A DNA stretch of 64,000 bases from Rubripirellula sp. (GCA_029245125.1 JAQWPZ010000135.1:1-64000); one strand, 5' to 3'. Positions 36,011 to 45,994 are shown, numbered from the stretch's first letter. Numbers and translations: made by a program. Notes: generated by a model not told the origin, from the sequence alone.

Positions 36011-37552
36011 TTACTCGGGTGTTGAGAAGGCGGGAAGGTTGTCCACCATTCCGGCGTCGGTTCGCCTTAGTTCAGTCAAGGTTGCGGCTCGCATGGATCT
36101 CAACTTTTCTCGGTGTGCGGGATCGAACGCCAGGTTGTGGAGTTCTGCTGGGTCATTTTCTAGATCGTAAAGTTCTTCGACCTCGCCCTCCACGAGTGTT
36201 CGAATGTACTTATGCCGACCCTCGAGCAACGAGATCCACCACGGGACTTTGGCTGTCTTGTAGAGCACGGCAGGGTCAGTTGGAATGACATCTGTATCGC
36301 TTCCATATTTCTCACCCGTTAGCGCAGTCAGGACAGGATGGGGCCATTCAGCGGTTGGGTTCTTCAGCAGTGGCGTTAGGTCATGGCCATGCATTTTCCA
36401 TGGCAGAGGCAGCTCGGCAAACGAGAAAAAGGTTGGTGGCAGGTCAGTACCGCCAACGGGGCGAGGGCAGACTTGGCCTGGCGGGATCCGCCCTGGAAAA
36501 CTCATGATCAGCGGCCCACGAATATTGGCATCGTAAGGAGCAATTTTCTGTTGGAATCCATTCTGCCCCCATGCGATCCCTTGATCAGCCGCAAACACAA
36601 TCAGCGTATTCTTGGCTTGTCCTGATTCCTCCAAGGCGTTTCGGAGTTGCCCCACAGCGTCATCGATTGCAAGCACGCCTTGATGGTATTGTCGTACCCA
36701 GTTCTGAAGCGTGTTGCCATGCAGTGGAGCATTCACCACCGTTCGTTGCTGAACGCCCGAGTCCAGTTCGGCTTGACCGTTCTGATTGCGAACCCAGCGG
36801 TTACGGTTGCGAACGTATTCGGGTTTGCCTTGACGTGATGCGCCGGGATAAATATTCACCGGTTCGGGAACTGTCGCATTCGGATAGGCTGCTTGGTGAC
36901 GTTCCGCTGGCGTAAAAGGGCCATGAACGGCGCCGAAGCATAGCCAGAGATACCATGGTTGACCCGCTTGGCGATGTTTTCCGCGGATGAATTCCTCTGC
37001 GCGATCGGTGTACCAGTCGGTTGTGTATCCGGAAATTCTTTTGACTTCACCGTCGATTTCGACGATTTGATCATCGTAGTAGTGGCCGGCATTTTTCGGG
37101 TACTTGGGACGGCTCCAGACAATCTGGTGGTCCCAGTCGCGGCCGTATCCACTATCGATACCGGTGTGCCATTTTCCAATCTGAGCGGTTGAGTAGCCGT
37201 TTTCTCGAAACACGCGAGGCCAGAAGGGACATTTGTCCGGATCGTACACGCTGCCCGGGTATTCACCTTGCATCCGCATCGACTCAACACCGTATTGATG
37301 ATGGCCTGTGAGCATTGTGGCTCGCGATGGCATGCACCATGTGCCAAGGTAGGTGTGCGTGAAACGAACACCCTGGGATGCCAATGCATCAATGTTAGGT
37401 GTTTTGACCCAAGGGTATGCTTCCGGGTAGCAACTTACGGTTCGATAAGATTGATCATCAGTAAAGATGAACAGAATATTGGGTCGTTCCGCTGCAGAAA
37501 TCAGCTGGCAAGTGTAGAGAAGCAGGAGGAGGGAAATAGTAATCCGCGCCAT
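36011..37552 (-). CDS. Secreted sulfatase of the DUF1592/DUF1552 cluster
   Basis: 513-residue arylsulfatase-family enzyme with a signal peptide (MARITISLLLLLYTCQLISA). Metal-site FTDDQSYRT at about residues 30-38 and canonical C73-M-P-S-R77 are present; the second metal-site motif is FAADQGIAWGQNGF in place of the more usual SDNG. The C-terminal ELYDLENDPAELHNLA marks the second subdomain. It differs clearly from the three sulfatases at 6-11 kb and resembles the choline-sulfatase/iduronate-sulfatase-like branch with DDQ. It lies 68 bases after the DUF1552 gene and probably ends that operon. Confidence 0.93.
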   Translation of the reverse strand: MARITISLLLLLYTCQLISAAERPNILFIFTDDQSYRTVSCYPEAYPWVKTPNIDALASQGVRFTHTYLGTWCMPSRATMLTGHHQYGVESMRMQGEYPGSVYDPDKCPFWPRVFRENGYSTAQIGKWHTGIDSGYGRDWDHQIVWSRPKYPKNAGHYYDDQIVEIDGEVKRISGYTTDWYTDRAEEFIRGKHRQAGQPWYLWLCFGAVHGPFTPAERHQAAYPNATVPEPVNIYPGASRQGKPEYVRNRNRWVRNQNGQAELDSGVQQRTVVNAPLHGNTLQNWVRQYHQGVLAIDDAVGQLRNALEESGQAKNTLIVFAADQGIAWGQNGFQQKIAPYDANIRGPLIMSFPGRIPPGQVCPRPVGGTDLPPTFFSFAELPLPWKMHGHDLTPLLKNPTAEWPHPVLTALTGEKYGSDTDVIPTDPAVLYKTAKVPWWISLLEGRHKYIRTLVEGEVEELYDLENDPAELHNLAFDPAHREKLRSMRAATLTELRRTDAGMVDNLPAFSTPE

Positions 37553-37620
37553 GATTCATCGCTCTATCGAAAAGTGTTTACGCGAGGTTTTCGCTGTTGC
37601 CTGCAGATAAGGTTTCGGTC

Positions 37621-38928
37621 TTAACCCAGAACCTCGGTGATGTCGCTGGTGCTATCGCTGAAACTCGACGTTGGGGATGCCAATTGGTTTGCAATTGTTA
37701 CGAAGAGGTTTGACAACGGAACGTTATCGCCGTAGCGGAGGTGGGATCCGTGTTGGAATCCCATGTTCTCGCCGCCGCTGAGGATGATGGGGTAGTTGGT
37801 GGCCTGATGGGTCTTGCTGGTCGCACAGCCATAAAAGCAGAGCGTATTGTCCAGCAAGGTGCCATCGTCTTCTTGAATCGAATCCAGCTTCTTGATGAAA
37901 TTGGCATGCATCTTATTCAGAAAAGTGATGTACTTCGCTACATCTGCGTAGTTCTTCTTTTCATGTGACAATTTGTGCGATGAGTGTGCCAGCCCAATAG
38001 CGGAGGGAAAGCGGTCGGTTTGCCCCGCTTCCTCGCAAGCGGTTTGAAAGGTTGCGACCCGAGTCGAATCTGTCTGAAACGCGAGAGCCAACAGGTCATA
38101 CATGACAGTCAAGTATACTTCAGGGCTGGTTGGATTCGCATCCAGTTCTAGCCCGTCACGCCCCACGTCGGGCTTGGGAGTATTCTGCCAGCGTTTTGAG
38201 CGTTCGGTCATCCGTTCGACCTCTCGGACCGAACTGAGGTATTCATCCATTTTTCGTCGATCGGTCGCACCAAGATGCTGGTTTAGGTCCTGGGCTTCGT
38301 CGAGGATTTCATCAATGATGCTACCGCGACTTGCCAATGCATTTTGTTCCGATTGGCTCACTTCACCGAACATGCGCCGGAATATTTCGGCGGGTTTGTT
38401 TTGTGCGGGTATCGGTCGACCGCTGCGATCAAACGATAAGGTTGACGAGCGGTAGGGACGATTGACACCTCCCAGTGAAGACATCACGAGCGATTGGAAC
38501 CGAGTTTCTCCCCCAAGCTCCTGAGCTACGTACTGATCGATTGAGATCGACTGCTTGTCATAGGTTTTTAGAATGTTTGCCCCGGTCAAAAAGTAGTCGG
38601 CGCCTTTGTGTGCGGAGGTTCGCCGCATGGTTGGATGTGAAAGCCCCGACAAGAATGTGACTTTGTCTCTCAATGGCATAATGCTTTCATGCATCTTGGG
38701 GGCGAGATAGTCTCTGCCTTCTCCCACGGGAAACCAGCCATGCTCCATGCGGTCGGCTGCATCGTCCGACGGCATGGGGACGCCATAGGCGAAATACCCT
38801 GCGAAGAAGCGCTGCCGTGGACGATTCAATTGATCGCTCGCCATCCCTTCCAGCCAAGGCAGGGCCAGGCAGATACCGGTGGACTTCAACGCCATTCGTC
38901 GGTTGAGATGCCAGGATTTGCGTTTCAC
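37621..38928 (-). CDS. DUF1552 domain protein
   Basis: 435 residues from GTG at 38928. The family starts with a Tat-like motif, here KSWHLNRRMALKSTGICLA, then LPWLEGMA. Later come FFAGYFAYGVPMPSDDA, SGLSHPTMRRTSAHKGADYF, SIDQYVAQELGG and DNTLCFYGCATSKTHQATNYP. DUF1552 proteins are almost always paired with DUF1592-type cytochrome-like proteins in planctomycetes; the reaction is unknown but they look like secreted hydrolase-fold proteins. An alternative GTG at 39000 overlaps the stop of the DUF1592 gene (GTGA) and would add 24 residues. I prefer 38928 because it begins right before the conserved twin-Arg segment. Confidence 0.92.
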   Translation of the reverse strand: MKRKSWHLNRRMALKSTGICLALPWLEGMASDQLNRPRQRFFAGYFAYGVPMPSDDAADRMEHGWFPVGEGRDYLAPKMHESIMPLRDKVTFLSGLSHPTMRRTSAHKGADYFLTGANILKTYDKQSISIDQYVAQELGGETRFQSLVMSSLGGVNRPYRSSTLSFDRSGRPIPAQNKPAEIFRRMFGEVSQSEQNALASRGSIIDEILDEAQDLNQHLGATDRRKMDEYLSSVREVERMTERSKRWQNTPKPDVGRDGLELDANPTSPEVYLTVMYDLLALAFQTDSTRVATFQTACEEAGQTDRFPSAIGLAHSSHKLSHEKKNYADVAKYITFLNKMHANFIKKLDSIQEDDGTLLDNTLCFYGCATSKTHQATNYPIILSGGENMGFQHGSHLRYGDNVPLSNLFVTIANQLASPTSSFSDSTSDITEVLG

Positions 38929-38996
38929 GGTGAGCTCACTTGGGGTGGTTATGTTTCTGTTTGTATCTGTGCTGAAGTGAAGCGGGCGAATTGACT

Positions 38997-41708
38997 TCAC
39001 TTAGTTGAAAACGGCTCGGACAAAACGATCTGTTCAATCAGCGACTGGAATTTGTCACCGCGTTTCTCCAGTGTTTCGCAGATGGAATCGACGGCCGGTC
39101 GGTCGGCAAACTCAACATAACGACCAAGACTGTACGACATGACTTTGCGCACCACAGCGCGGCGGAATTGTGAAAGTTTTTGATTTAGCACGTAGAGTTG
39201 AAGATCGCCCAGATTTTCGATGTTGGTGCCATTGCGAAGACGCGTGGAGGGATCAATGTTGACCTTTTGGTGGGGAGCAAGCGCTAGTGGATCGTTCGAG
39301 CCTTCTCGCCATTGTCCCAACGCATTGTAGTTCTCGAATGCCACGCCCCATGGATCAATTTTTTGGTGGCAATCACGGCAACTTGCGTTATCGGCGTGTG
39401 CGATGAGACGTTCCTTCAGCGAAAGCGGGCTTTTGTTGTCCGTGGCTCTTTCTGGTAACTCGGGTACGCTGGGTGGTGGCGGCGGCGGCGGATCATCAAG
39501 CATTCGTTCCAAAACCCATACCCCGCGCTTAATGGGATGGGTTTCCGCACCGGTCGAATTGCCGAACAGCATGCTTGCTTGCGTCAGCAAACCACCGCGA
39601 TGATGTTCCTTGCTGACGGGAATCACCTGAAAGCCGCCACTGATGTCTGGGATTCGATAGTGTCTTGCTAATGTTGGATTTAAGACTGCAAATTCAGAGT
39701 CGATGAAATTCTGAATCGAGAGGTTTTCCGTCAGCACGTGATGAAGAAAACGGATCGTTTCTTCCTCGAACAGATCCTTTGTTCGTTCGTCGAATTCAAA
39801 GTATTCGGGATTCACCGCGAGACGTCGTATGCCAGATAGATCCAGCCACTGTGCAGCGAAATTGCGGGAGAATGCCTGAGACTTTGGATCCGCAAGCATC
39901 CGACGCGTTTGGTTCAGCAAAACTTCCGGTTGATGCAGCCTTTGCTCGGTTGCCAGATCGAAGAGAGTTTCATCAGGCATGGAGCTCCAGAGGAAGTACG
40001 ACAAACGTGAAGCAAGTTCGTAGTCGTCAACGCGACGCTTTTCAAGTTTCGCATCTTTGGCAACGGGACTTGCATCGGGTTCACTAAGCAGCAGGAAATT
40101 GGGCGAGCAAAGCACGGCGGTCAGTGTCGAAACAATTGCATGTTCAAATGAAGGCTCAGCCTTTCTTAAACGTGTGAACAATGCGACTTTGCGGCTAATC
40201 TCGGTCTCGGTCACCGGACGTCGGTAGGCCCGTTTCATGAACTTGGCAAGAACCTGTTTTGCGTATTTCAATTCGTTGGCTTGATTGTTCGAATCGAACA
40301 GGATTGCCTGTCGTTGCGAGGGTGGCCATGTGTCGAAGTGATTGCAGGTGATTTCAACCCAATCGATATTCAGCTTAGGCAATTCCTCATAGGAGAGTTG
40401 ACTGGTGCCTCGACGGTAGTCGTTGAAAATACGGAAGTAAGAAGGGCGGCTTGGCTTGTTGGATTGAAATGGAAAGTTTGTTCCCTGGACAACGAATTCA
40501 TATGTTTGCATCTCCGTCGAACGTACTTCCACGTTTGCCGCTTCTTTTTGGTCGGAGACTCCCGCACCACGAAATGACCCCAGTTCAAAAGAGAGGCGTG
40601 GAAACGAATGGTTGGCACCGGGGATCGCCGCGCATCGTATGCGAACTTGAATGGGCGAATCGTGAGGTACTTCATACATCTCAATGCGAAATTCGGGTTG
40701 CCATCCGGACCGCCCGCCGCCTTTCGCGCCACCGATCTTTTTTCCTGCGGCAAAGACTGTTCCAACGCGGTCAGATGGACGGTTGCCGGCAAGGATGATT
40801 CCGACGTTCGATCGTGCGCCATATTCCAGTTGAAATGCGCCCGGTTTCGCTTTGTTGCCGGGAGAAAAATCGGGCCCGTTCTTGAGCTTAAAGCCGGCGG
40901 CCCTGCTGTTCTTTCTCTTGTTTTTTGACGCGGGCGCGTTTTCAGCGACCGTCTCGAATGCCTTTTCAGGTTCCACCCGGACGAAGTAGGGAGCGGGTTT
41001 CGTCTCAGGCACCAGGATGATTCGCTCGAGGGCTGATCGAGCAATCCGTTCGAAATACTCAATGTGAAGCGCCGAGGTCCCCAGCACACCACTGTTGTTT
41101 TTAAACCCTTCCTTGGCGACGCCTTCTGGTGGCAGATCGGTCGAGTATCGTAAGTCAAGGTCGAGCAGGTCACGGAGTGTGTTGTTGTATTCGTAAGCCG
41201 TCATGCGGCGAAGAACATTTTTTCCACCTGTCGATCGCTTCGCTTCCATCGCCTGACGCAGTGCCCCGGTCAGGGCATCAACCATGGTTTGCCGCTCTGC
41301 GTTAGAAGGTTGTTTTACCTCAGCCGGCGGCATCTCGCCAACATTGGTCAGATCAAGTACTTCCTGCCACATATCTGTGTCACTGCCCCTCACCATATCG
41401 GGATCGAGTCTGTCCAGCCGTAGATCTGCTTTCTGTTGCTCGGGGCCGTGGCACTGAAAACAAAACTTCGACAGATAAGGGCGAATCTGTTTCTGGTAGC
41501 CGCCTGTCCCCGATTCAACAGTCCCTGATTCAACAGTCCCTGATTCAGCAGTCGTGTTGGAGACGAATGGTGACGCAAAGCCTATGGCGATCGTGATTAA
41601 TGCGAGCAAGACTTGATTGACCGTTTGCTTTGTTGTCGCGGCAATCCTGTAACTCGTGCAGTGTGAGTTCGCGCCTGATCTGATTTTGCAGTGGGTCAAG
41701 TTTTTCAA
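38997..41708 (-). CDS. PSD1-type cytochrome protein with DUF1587/1592/1588/1585 domains
   Basis: 903 residues. Hydrophobic signal or anchor (VLLALITIAIGFASPFVS), then three ESGTV repeats, then a c-type heme site (CFQCHGPEQQKADLRLD). The usual planctomycete series of domains follows: DUF1587 (MTAYEYNNTLRDLLDLDL), DUF1595 (AKFMKRAYRRPVTETEI), DUF1592 (YELASRLSYFLWSSMPDETL with FRNFAAQWLDLSGI), DUF1588 (LTQASMLFGNSTGAETHPIKRGVWVLE) with a second Cys pair (NASCRDCHQKIDP), and DUF1585 (RAVVRKVMSYSLGRYVEFAD). Extracytoplasmic electron transfer linked to polymer breakdown is a common guess, but the function is not established. First gene of a three-gene minus-strand set. Confidence 0.93.
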   Translation of the reverse strand: MKNLTHCKIRSGANSHCTSYRIAATTKQTVNQVLLALITIAIGFASPFVSNTTAESGTVESGTVESGTGGYQKQIRPYLSKFCFQCHGPEQQKADLRLDRLDPDMVRGSDTDMWQEVLDLTNVGEMPPAEVKQPSNAERQTMVDALTGALRQAMEAKRSTGGKNVLRRMTAYEYNNTLRDLLDLDLRYSTDLPPEGVAKEGFKNNSGVLGTSALHIEYFERIARSALERIILVPETKPAPYFVRVEPEKAFETVAENAPASKNKRKNSRAAGFKLKNGPDFSPGNKAKPGAFQLEYGARSNVGIILAGNRPSDRVGTVFAAGKKIGGAKGGGRSGWQPEFRIEMYEVPHDSPIQVRIRCAAIPGANHSFPRLSFELGSFRGAGVSDQKEAANVEVRSTEMQTYEFVVQGTNFPFQSNKPSRPSYFRIFNDYRRGTSQLSYEELPKLNIDWVEITCNHFDTWPPSQRQAILFDSNNQANELKYAKQVLAKFMKRAYRRPVTETEISRKVALFTRLRKAEPSFEHAIVSTLTAVLCSPNFLLLSEPDASPVAKDAKLEKRRVDDYELASRLSYFLWSSMPDETLFDLATEQRLHQPEVLLNQTRRMLADPKSQAFSRNFAAQWLDLSGIRRLAVNPEYFEFDERTKDLFEEETIRFLHHVLTENLSIQNFIDSEFAVLNPTLARHYRIPDISGGFQVIPVSKEHHRGGLLTQASMLFGNSTGAETHPIKRGVWVLERMLDDPPPPPPPSVPELPERATDNKSPLSLKERLIAHADNASCRDCHQKIDPWGVAFENYNALGQWREGSNDPLALAPHQKVNIDPSTRLRNGTNIENLGDLQLYVLNQKLSQFRRAVVRKVMSYSLGRYVEFADRPAVDSICETLEKRGDKFQSLIEQIVLSEPFSTK
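41506..41550. repeat. Three 15-bp in-frame tandem repeats in the DUF1592-type gene
   Basis: Copies at 41506-41520, 41521-41535 and 41536-41550 (gtccctgattcaaca with one or two changes). They encode ESGTV three times just after the signal segment of the mature protein. Confidence 0.92.
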
Positions 41709-42370
41709 GCCGTCTACGTGGTCGCGTGAGCCGAAAAGAAACGAATCATGCCAGAGTTGCGCTGACGGAGCGGATCGTTATTCGGGTCGAGATGGAGGGA
41801 GACGCTGCGGGGTGGTCGAGCATCGAATTGCCTTGGCAACAATGTAGCCGTGATCCTTAGAAAATTCCAGTTTTGAATCGTTATTCCCAGGTGGATGCTA
41901 TGGGCAAAATAGGAGTATGCGGGAGTCATCAACGGATGGCATCGCGGTCAGTAGATCCCGTCGCCGCTTTCGCTAGAACACGGTCATGTTCGGCGCAAGT
42001 TTTTTTGTGTGGCCCGCATTCTGGCGAAAGCGGCTGCGTTAAAGTACCTGAAGAAGACCATTTCTTGACGCGACGTTCGCATGCAGTTCCCAAAATCGCC
42101 AACGACCTAGGGTGCGTTTGATCGACCCCAAGTGAAATCAACGGATGGCGACTGATGGCCGAAGTTCAGCAAGCGCTGGCAATTCCAGCGGTCCAAAATT
42201 GATCCAGTTTTCGTTTGAACAAACGATACAATCATTGGCGATAGAAAGTTCCCGCCGAAATTTCTCAGTCGATTGTATCGTTGATACTCGTTTTGTTTTC
42301 CAGCCAATTCATTTCATTCCTATTTGTCAGCTGCGGCAAGCCCTAGGCAAATATAGTGGGCGAACTTCCA
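41709..42370. other. Intergenic region between the DUF1592 and phosphatase genes
   Basis: About 660 bases between diverging genes. It holds copy B of the 59-bp repeat and short frames only. The phrase atcaacggatggc occurs twice here (about 41938 and 42139). No promoter was identified. Confidence 0.45.
42019..42077. repeat. Intergenic repeat, copy B of a 59-bp family
   Basis: Begins ttctggcgaaagcggct and ends in gacgcgacgttc; partner of 35892-35950. Differences are scattered substitutions, with one single-base gap. Confidence 0.7.
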
Positions 42371-42940
42371 ATGGATCTTCCAACAGAACTTGAAATTCCC
42401 CCGCCACCAGCACCTCTCGGTCGCACTTACTGGGTGGTTTCAGGGCAACTACTCGCCGGAGCCTATCCAGGTAAAGAAGATCCGAAAGAGCATTTGGCAA
42501 GACTAACGGGCCTGTTTGATTCAGGCATTCGGACTTTTGTCAATTTGATGGAGGAGAATGAATCGAACAATGCCGGTGTGCCGTTTGTTCGTTATGACGA
42601 TTGCATGCGAGAGATTGCTGCGGGTCAGCGTACCAGCATCGCGCATCTTCGATTTCCGATTCCCGATGGGGGTGTGACAACGGTGGACCGGATGCGGTCT
42701 ATTCTTGACGCGATTGACCTGTCCCTTGCAGCCGGTAAGCCTGCCTACGTCCACTGCTTCGGCGGAATGGGGCGCACGGGGACGACGGTCTGTTGTTGGC
42801 TGCTTCGTCACGGGCTGGCGAACAAGAATGATGTGCTCTCGGTTTTGACGATGCTCCGAAAAGCAGATCACGAGAGGGCAAGCTGGCCTGCTCCAGAAAA
42901 TAAGTCCCAGGAGTCCTTCGTTCTTGACTGGAATGCCTAG
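42371..42940 (+). CDS. Cys-based protein phosphatase (dual-specificity/tyrosine type)
   Basis: 189-residue cytoplasmic protein with the P-loop HCFGGMGRTGT, the C-x5-R signature of tyrosine and dual-specificity phosphatases. A likely general-acid Asp lies in the upstream loop (FPIPDGGVTTVDRM). An N-terminal beta strand set (GRTYWVVSGQLLAGAYPG) and FVNLMEE are typical of this subgroup, which also occurs fused to ADP-ribosylglycohydrolase domains. Target unknown. A GTG at 42356 would add five residues; ATG at 42371 is preferred. Alone in its neighbourhood. Confidence 0.88.
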   Translation: MDLPTELEIPPPPAPLGRTYWVVSGQLLAGAYPGKEDPKEHLARLTGLFDSGIRTFVNLMEENESNNAGVPFVRYDDCMREIAAGQRTSIAHLRFPIPDGGVTTVDRMRSILDAIDLSLAAGKPAYVHCFGGMGRTGTTVCCWLLRHGLANKNDVLSVLTMLRKADHERASWPAPENKSQESFVLDWNA

Positions 42941-43222
42941 GCAAGATGGCTGATTCAAGATGCCACACGGCGCTGGTGTTTGAGATCGTGCGAGCAGTGA
43001 CAACAGTGGCTTACCACCAATGCAATATACGGCCTTGGTATAGCAGCGTAGCCTCCGATACTGGCCCACATGTGTCATGCTGCCTGGAAGACGAGCGGCA
43101 TCCAGCAGAACCAAGTTGCCCCGAAGAAGTCGATGTTCAGCACCGGATCCGAGAAGTGGAGCCTGGTTGCAATATGGTCAAGCAAGGATTCCAGGATCGC
43201 CGCCCGCTCCCATTGCTCAACC

Positions 43223-43264
43223 ACTGCGGTGAAGCCAACTGCGGTGAAGCCAACTGCGGTGAAG
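43223..43264. repeat. 15-bp tandem repeat, 2.8 copies
   Basis: Unit actgcggtgaagcca at 43223-43237 and 43238-43252, and a partial third copy to 43264, all identical. Confidence 0.92.
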
Positions 43265-43703
43265 GAGTCATGAAAGTGCCGACGCCCTTGCGGCAAAGTC
43301 GTGCATCGATACCGAATACGATTCAGTGCTCGAGACAGCGTTCTGCGAAGCAATCATTGAGCACTTCATTGGCGAGTGATTGCTACCTGCTCTCTGTGCG
43401 AAATAGAATGCTGCCTTCAAGGCGTCAAGCTGATGCGGGTCATGCGGCACGATTGCGGAGGATAAGCCGCTCGGATCTCTTTCATGTAAACACGCGGCAT
43501 TCATTCGGTGCATTTTCTTGGCTGGAATGTCGCTTCTTAGATTCAGACAACAGCCTTTCACGAACCGCAAAGGCCGATTCGAAGAGGCATTGATGATGCG
43601 ATGTGGTGCCAGGTGTTTTTAAGCCTCGCGCAATCACACGAAAGATCCGTTATCTTATCGCACCAATCGGGTCGGAAAGGCAGCACAGGTTGTCGGTTGA
43701 GCA

Positions 43704-43728
43704 GCGACGCTTCGCAGCAGAGCGTCGC
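43704..43728. other. Perfect 8-bp inverted repeat
   Basis: gcgacgct, a 9-base spacer, then agcgtcgc. It lies in non-coding DNA with no T-run on either side. Confidence 0.6.
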
Positions 43729-43917
43729 AATCTGCTTGCGGTGATAGCCGGCTGCTTGCCGTAACGGCGGCGAGCATTCATCGTGGAAATTCGCAGTGAT
43801 TGTGGTTGATATTGTGCTGGTCTTTTCGCGCTCGATACGATTCGAAATTGAACGATCAAGCAAGAATATTCGTGAGATATTTTGGTTTGACGCATTACTC
43901 ATAGGATACGGTGCCTC

Positions 43918-45504
43918 ATGGTTAAATCAGGGTTTGGTCGTTGGATGGCCTCTATGTGTTGGAGCATTGAGTCGAGCAGATTGCGTGTTGCATCTCGTAG
44001 GATACGGATTTCAGCCGTTCTTTTGGTACTGCTGTTGGCAACTGCGACGCAATGCTTTGCGCAGAATCCGCGCATTGAACTGGGACGCAGGCTCAAGAGG
44101 TTCGAGAATGGTTGGGAGTCGGCACCCTCCGCCCAGCGTATCGCGGCCGTTCCGTTCCTCAATTCCGCGGTTCGAAGTTTCTTTGCCCTTCGGCTCACGG
44201 AGGCTGGACGTCAGTTAGACAATGCGTGGCTGGCGCTTCGCAGCGATGATGATCTCAATACGTTGACGCGTGCCATGATCGGCTCACAATTGCTCGTTTC
44301 CCCACGGTGCGCGGAAGCAGGAGATACCCCCTTCAAGCTAAAGCTTACGCCGTTCTATCCCACTGATACCGAACCCTCGCCCGATGCTAACGTGCGTTTA
44401 AAGCTGTCGCGAGGTACCGGTGAATTACTTGCTGAAACAGAGTTTTCGATTCCCCAACTCACGAGTGGTGCAAGTTGGGAGATCGAGCAGATTCCAGAAG
44501 GTGATCACATTCTCTCCGTTATCGTTCGACATGAAGACTCTACCTTTGCTCTGCCGCCCGTTGCAGTCAGTCGCATCACAGGGCTCGACAGACGCTTGCA
44601 GGAACTCAATGACGCCGCAGTAGCATTGAAAACTGCGACACGAGCAACAGCAACACAGGTCTCGGACTTTACGCTGGCCGCGACACTGCGAGACGAAACA
44701 CGGTTCATTCAAAATGTGCTCAAGGGCGTTCCCCAGGAAGCTGATTTTCCTGTGCTGCATCGACTCAAAAACTGCGAAGCAATGCTCGCCAATCGCAACA
44801 GGCCAGACGAGTTTGCCAAGCAATTGTCTGTGGCCAAGCAAGTTTGGTTGGCACTCGCGAGCGGTATACGGTCCGTGCCAGCTCGAGTCCATTTTCCGCA
44901 GGGCGGCAACAATCCACCGCCAGTGTTATTTGTATTCCACGGAGCCGGCGGCAGTGAGAATATGTTTTTCGAAACTTATGGAGCTGGAAGAGTTATCGGT
45001 GAGGCGGCGAAACGCGGATGGATTGTTGTCTCGCCGCGACAGGGGCTGTTCGGGCTTCCGCTTGACGTCAGTGAGATGTTGGACGCTCTCGAGAGTTTCG
45101 TGCCGCTGGATCGCAAACGCGTCATGCTGTTGGGGCATTCCATGGGGGCATCACAAGTTGTCAAGCAAGTCATCAAGCATCCACGATTGCCGATCGCCGC
45201 AATTGCTTTGGGTGGGGGCGGTCGTGTGAGTGACAGCGATGCCAAACAGAGCCAGCAGGTTGCATGGTTTGTTGGAGCTGGTGATCAGGACTTCGGGCTT
45301 TCGGGTGCACAACAAATGAATCGAAGTCTGAAGGCCGCCAGCAGTTCCGTTCGCTTCAAAATCTATCCAAACGTTGAACATCTGGTGGTGGTACAAGCTG
45401 CCATCAGCGATGTGTTTCAGTTTCTTGATGAAGTGCTCACCAAGCTGCCAGGCGCTGCCGCGAGTGATCTTCCGAATTCACCTGGGGCAGATCCCGTAAA
45501 GTAA
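43918..45504 (+). CDS. Secreted alpha/beta hydrolase
   Basis: 528 residues. N-terminal signal (ISAVLLVLLLATATQCFA), then an all-beta/helical N-terminal region of unknown function (residues 60-310), then an alpha/beta hydrolase domain. The oxyanion loop is VFHGAGGSENMF, the nucleophile elbow GHSMGAS, the acid probably Asp in VGAGDQDFG, and the catalytic His in NVEHLVVV. The C terminus is Pro/Ala-rich. It resembles poly(3-hydroxybutyrate) depolymerase-like or phospholipase/carboxylesterase-type secreted esterases; the substrate is not evident. The start may be at 43945 or 43954 instead, closer to the signal. No cotranscribed partner. Confidence 0.85.
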   Translation: MVKSGFGRWMASMCWSIESSRLRVASRRIRISAVLLVLLLATATQCFAQNPRIELGRRLKRFENGWESAPSAQRIAAVPFLNSAVRSFFALRLTEAGRQLDNAWLALRSDDDLNTLTRAMIGSQLLVSPRCAEAGDTPFKLKLTPFYPTDTEPSPDANVRLKLSRGTGELLAETEFSIPQLTSGASWEIEQIPEGDHILSVIVRHEDSTFALPPVAVSRITGLDRRLQELNDAAVALKTATRATATQVSDFTLAATLRDETRFIQNVLKGVPQEADFPVLHRLKNCEAMLANRNRPDEFAKQLSVAKQVWLALASGIRSVPARVHFPQGGNNPPPVLFVFHGAGGSENMFFETYGAGRVIGEAAKRGWIVVSPRQGLFGLPLDVSEMLDALESFVPLDRKRVMLLGHSMGASQVVKQVIKHPRLPIAAIALGGGGRVSDSDAKQSQQVAWFVGAGDQDFGLSGAQQMNRSLKAASSSVRFKIYPNVEHLVVVQAAISDVFQFLDEVLTKLPGAAASDLPNSPGADPVK

Positions 45505-45994
45505 TCGATTGCGTTACCGGCTTACCGGGATGGGTTTTGCTAAATGTGTTGCGATCGTCAGATTGCAACGCCGCTGTCTCGTCAGTGCGCTGATGCTAAC
45601 GCTCTCGGCATAGAGGATGAGGCGAACGCGCCAGAAACTTGAAAAAGAGCCGTCCCCCCTTTTCTTTCGTTGCAACGTGAAACGATCGTTCATGCGGAGC
45701 AGGATTTCCACGTATTGCAGTACCTGACTTGCCAAATGTTCAAGCAACCATGGAGCATCCGGCGTAGCAATTCTAGAGTGTTGGCATGCGGTCCAGGCAT
45801 GTGTGGTGGCGATGTTTAAATGTCGAGCTTGGGCAGGGTTTATGCTCGGCAGCCCCCCTGAACTTGCGGGTGGGCATCACTTTTTCACATGCGTCCACGG
45901 TGGCCAAGCGAGGCCCGTAAGGATGTTGTTGGTGCGGCGCGGTCACGTCAACTCATTACGGGGTGTCCATTGAAGATCGGCGACTGGTTTCTGG
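45505..45994. other. Intergenic region, no gene recognised
   Basis: About 490 bases between converging genes. Only short frames are present; no clear terminator was seen. Confidence 0.45.

Larger units (their letters stand above)
42941..43917. other. Intergenic region with repeats, no gene recognised
   Basis: About 980 bases. It has a 15-bp tandem repeat (43223-43264), an 8-bp inverted repeat (43704-43728), and long overlapping frames on both strands that lack motifs (for example plus 42946-43593, minus 43570-43268). Probably decayed sequence. Confidence 0.4.

Noticed and set aside
43223-43264. Possible CRISPR-like array
   Set aside because: Units are directly adjacent without spacers; no cas gene in the window. 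It is a tandem duplication.
42946-43593. 215-codon plus-strand frame after the phosphatase gene
   Set aside because: Repeats and Cys/Arg-rich composition suggest chance; competing minus frames cover the same DNA.
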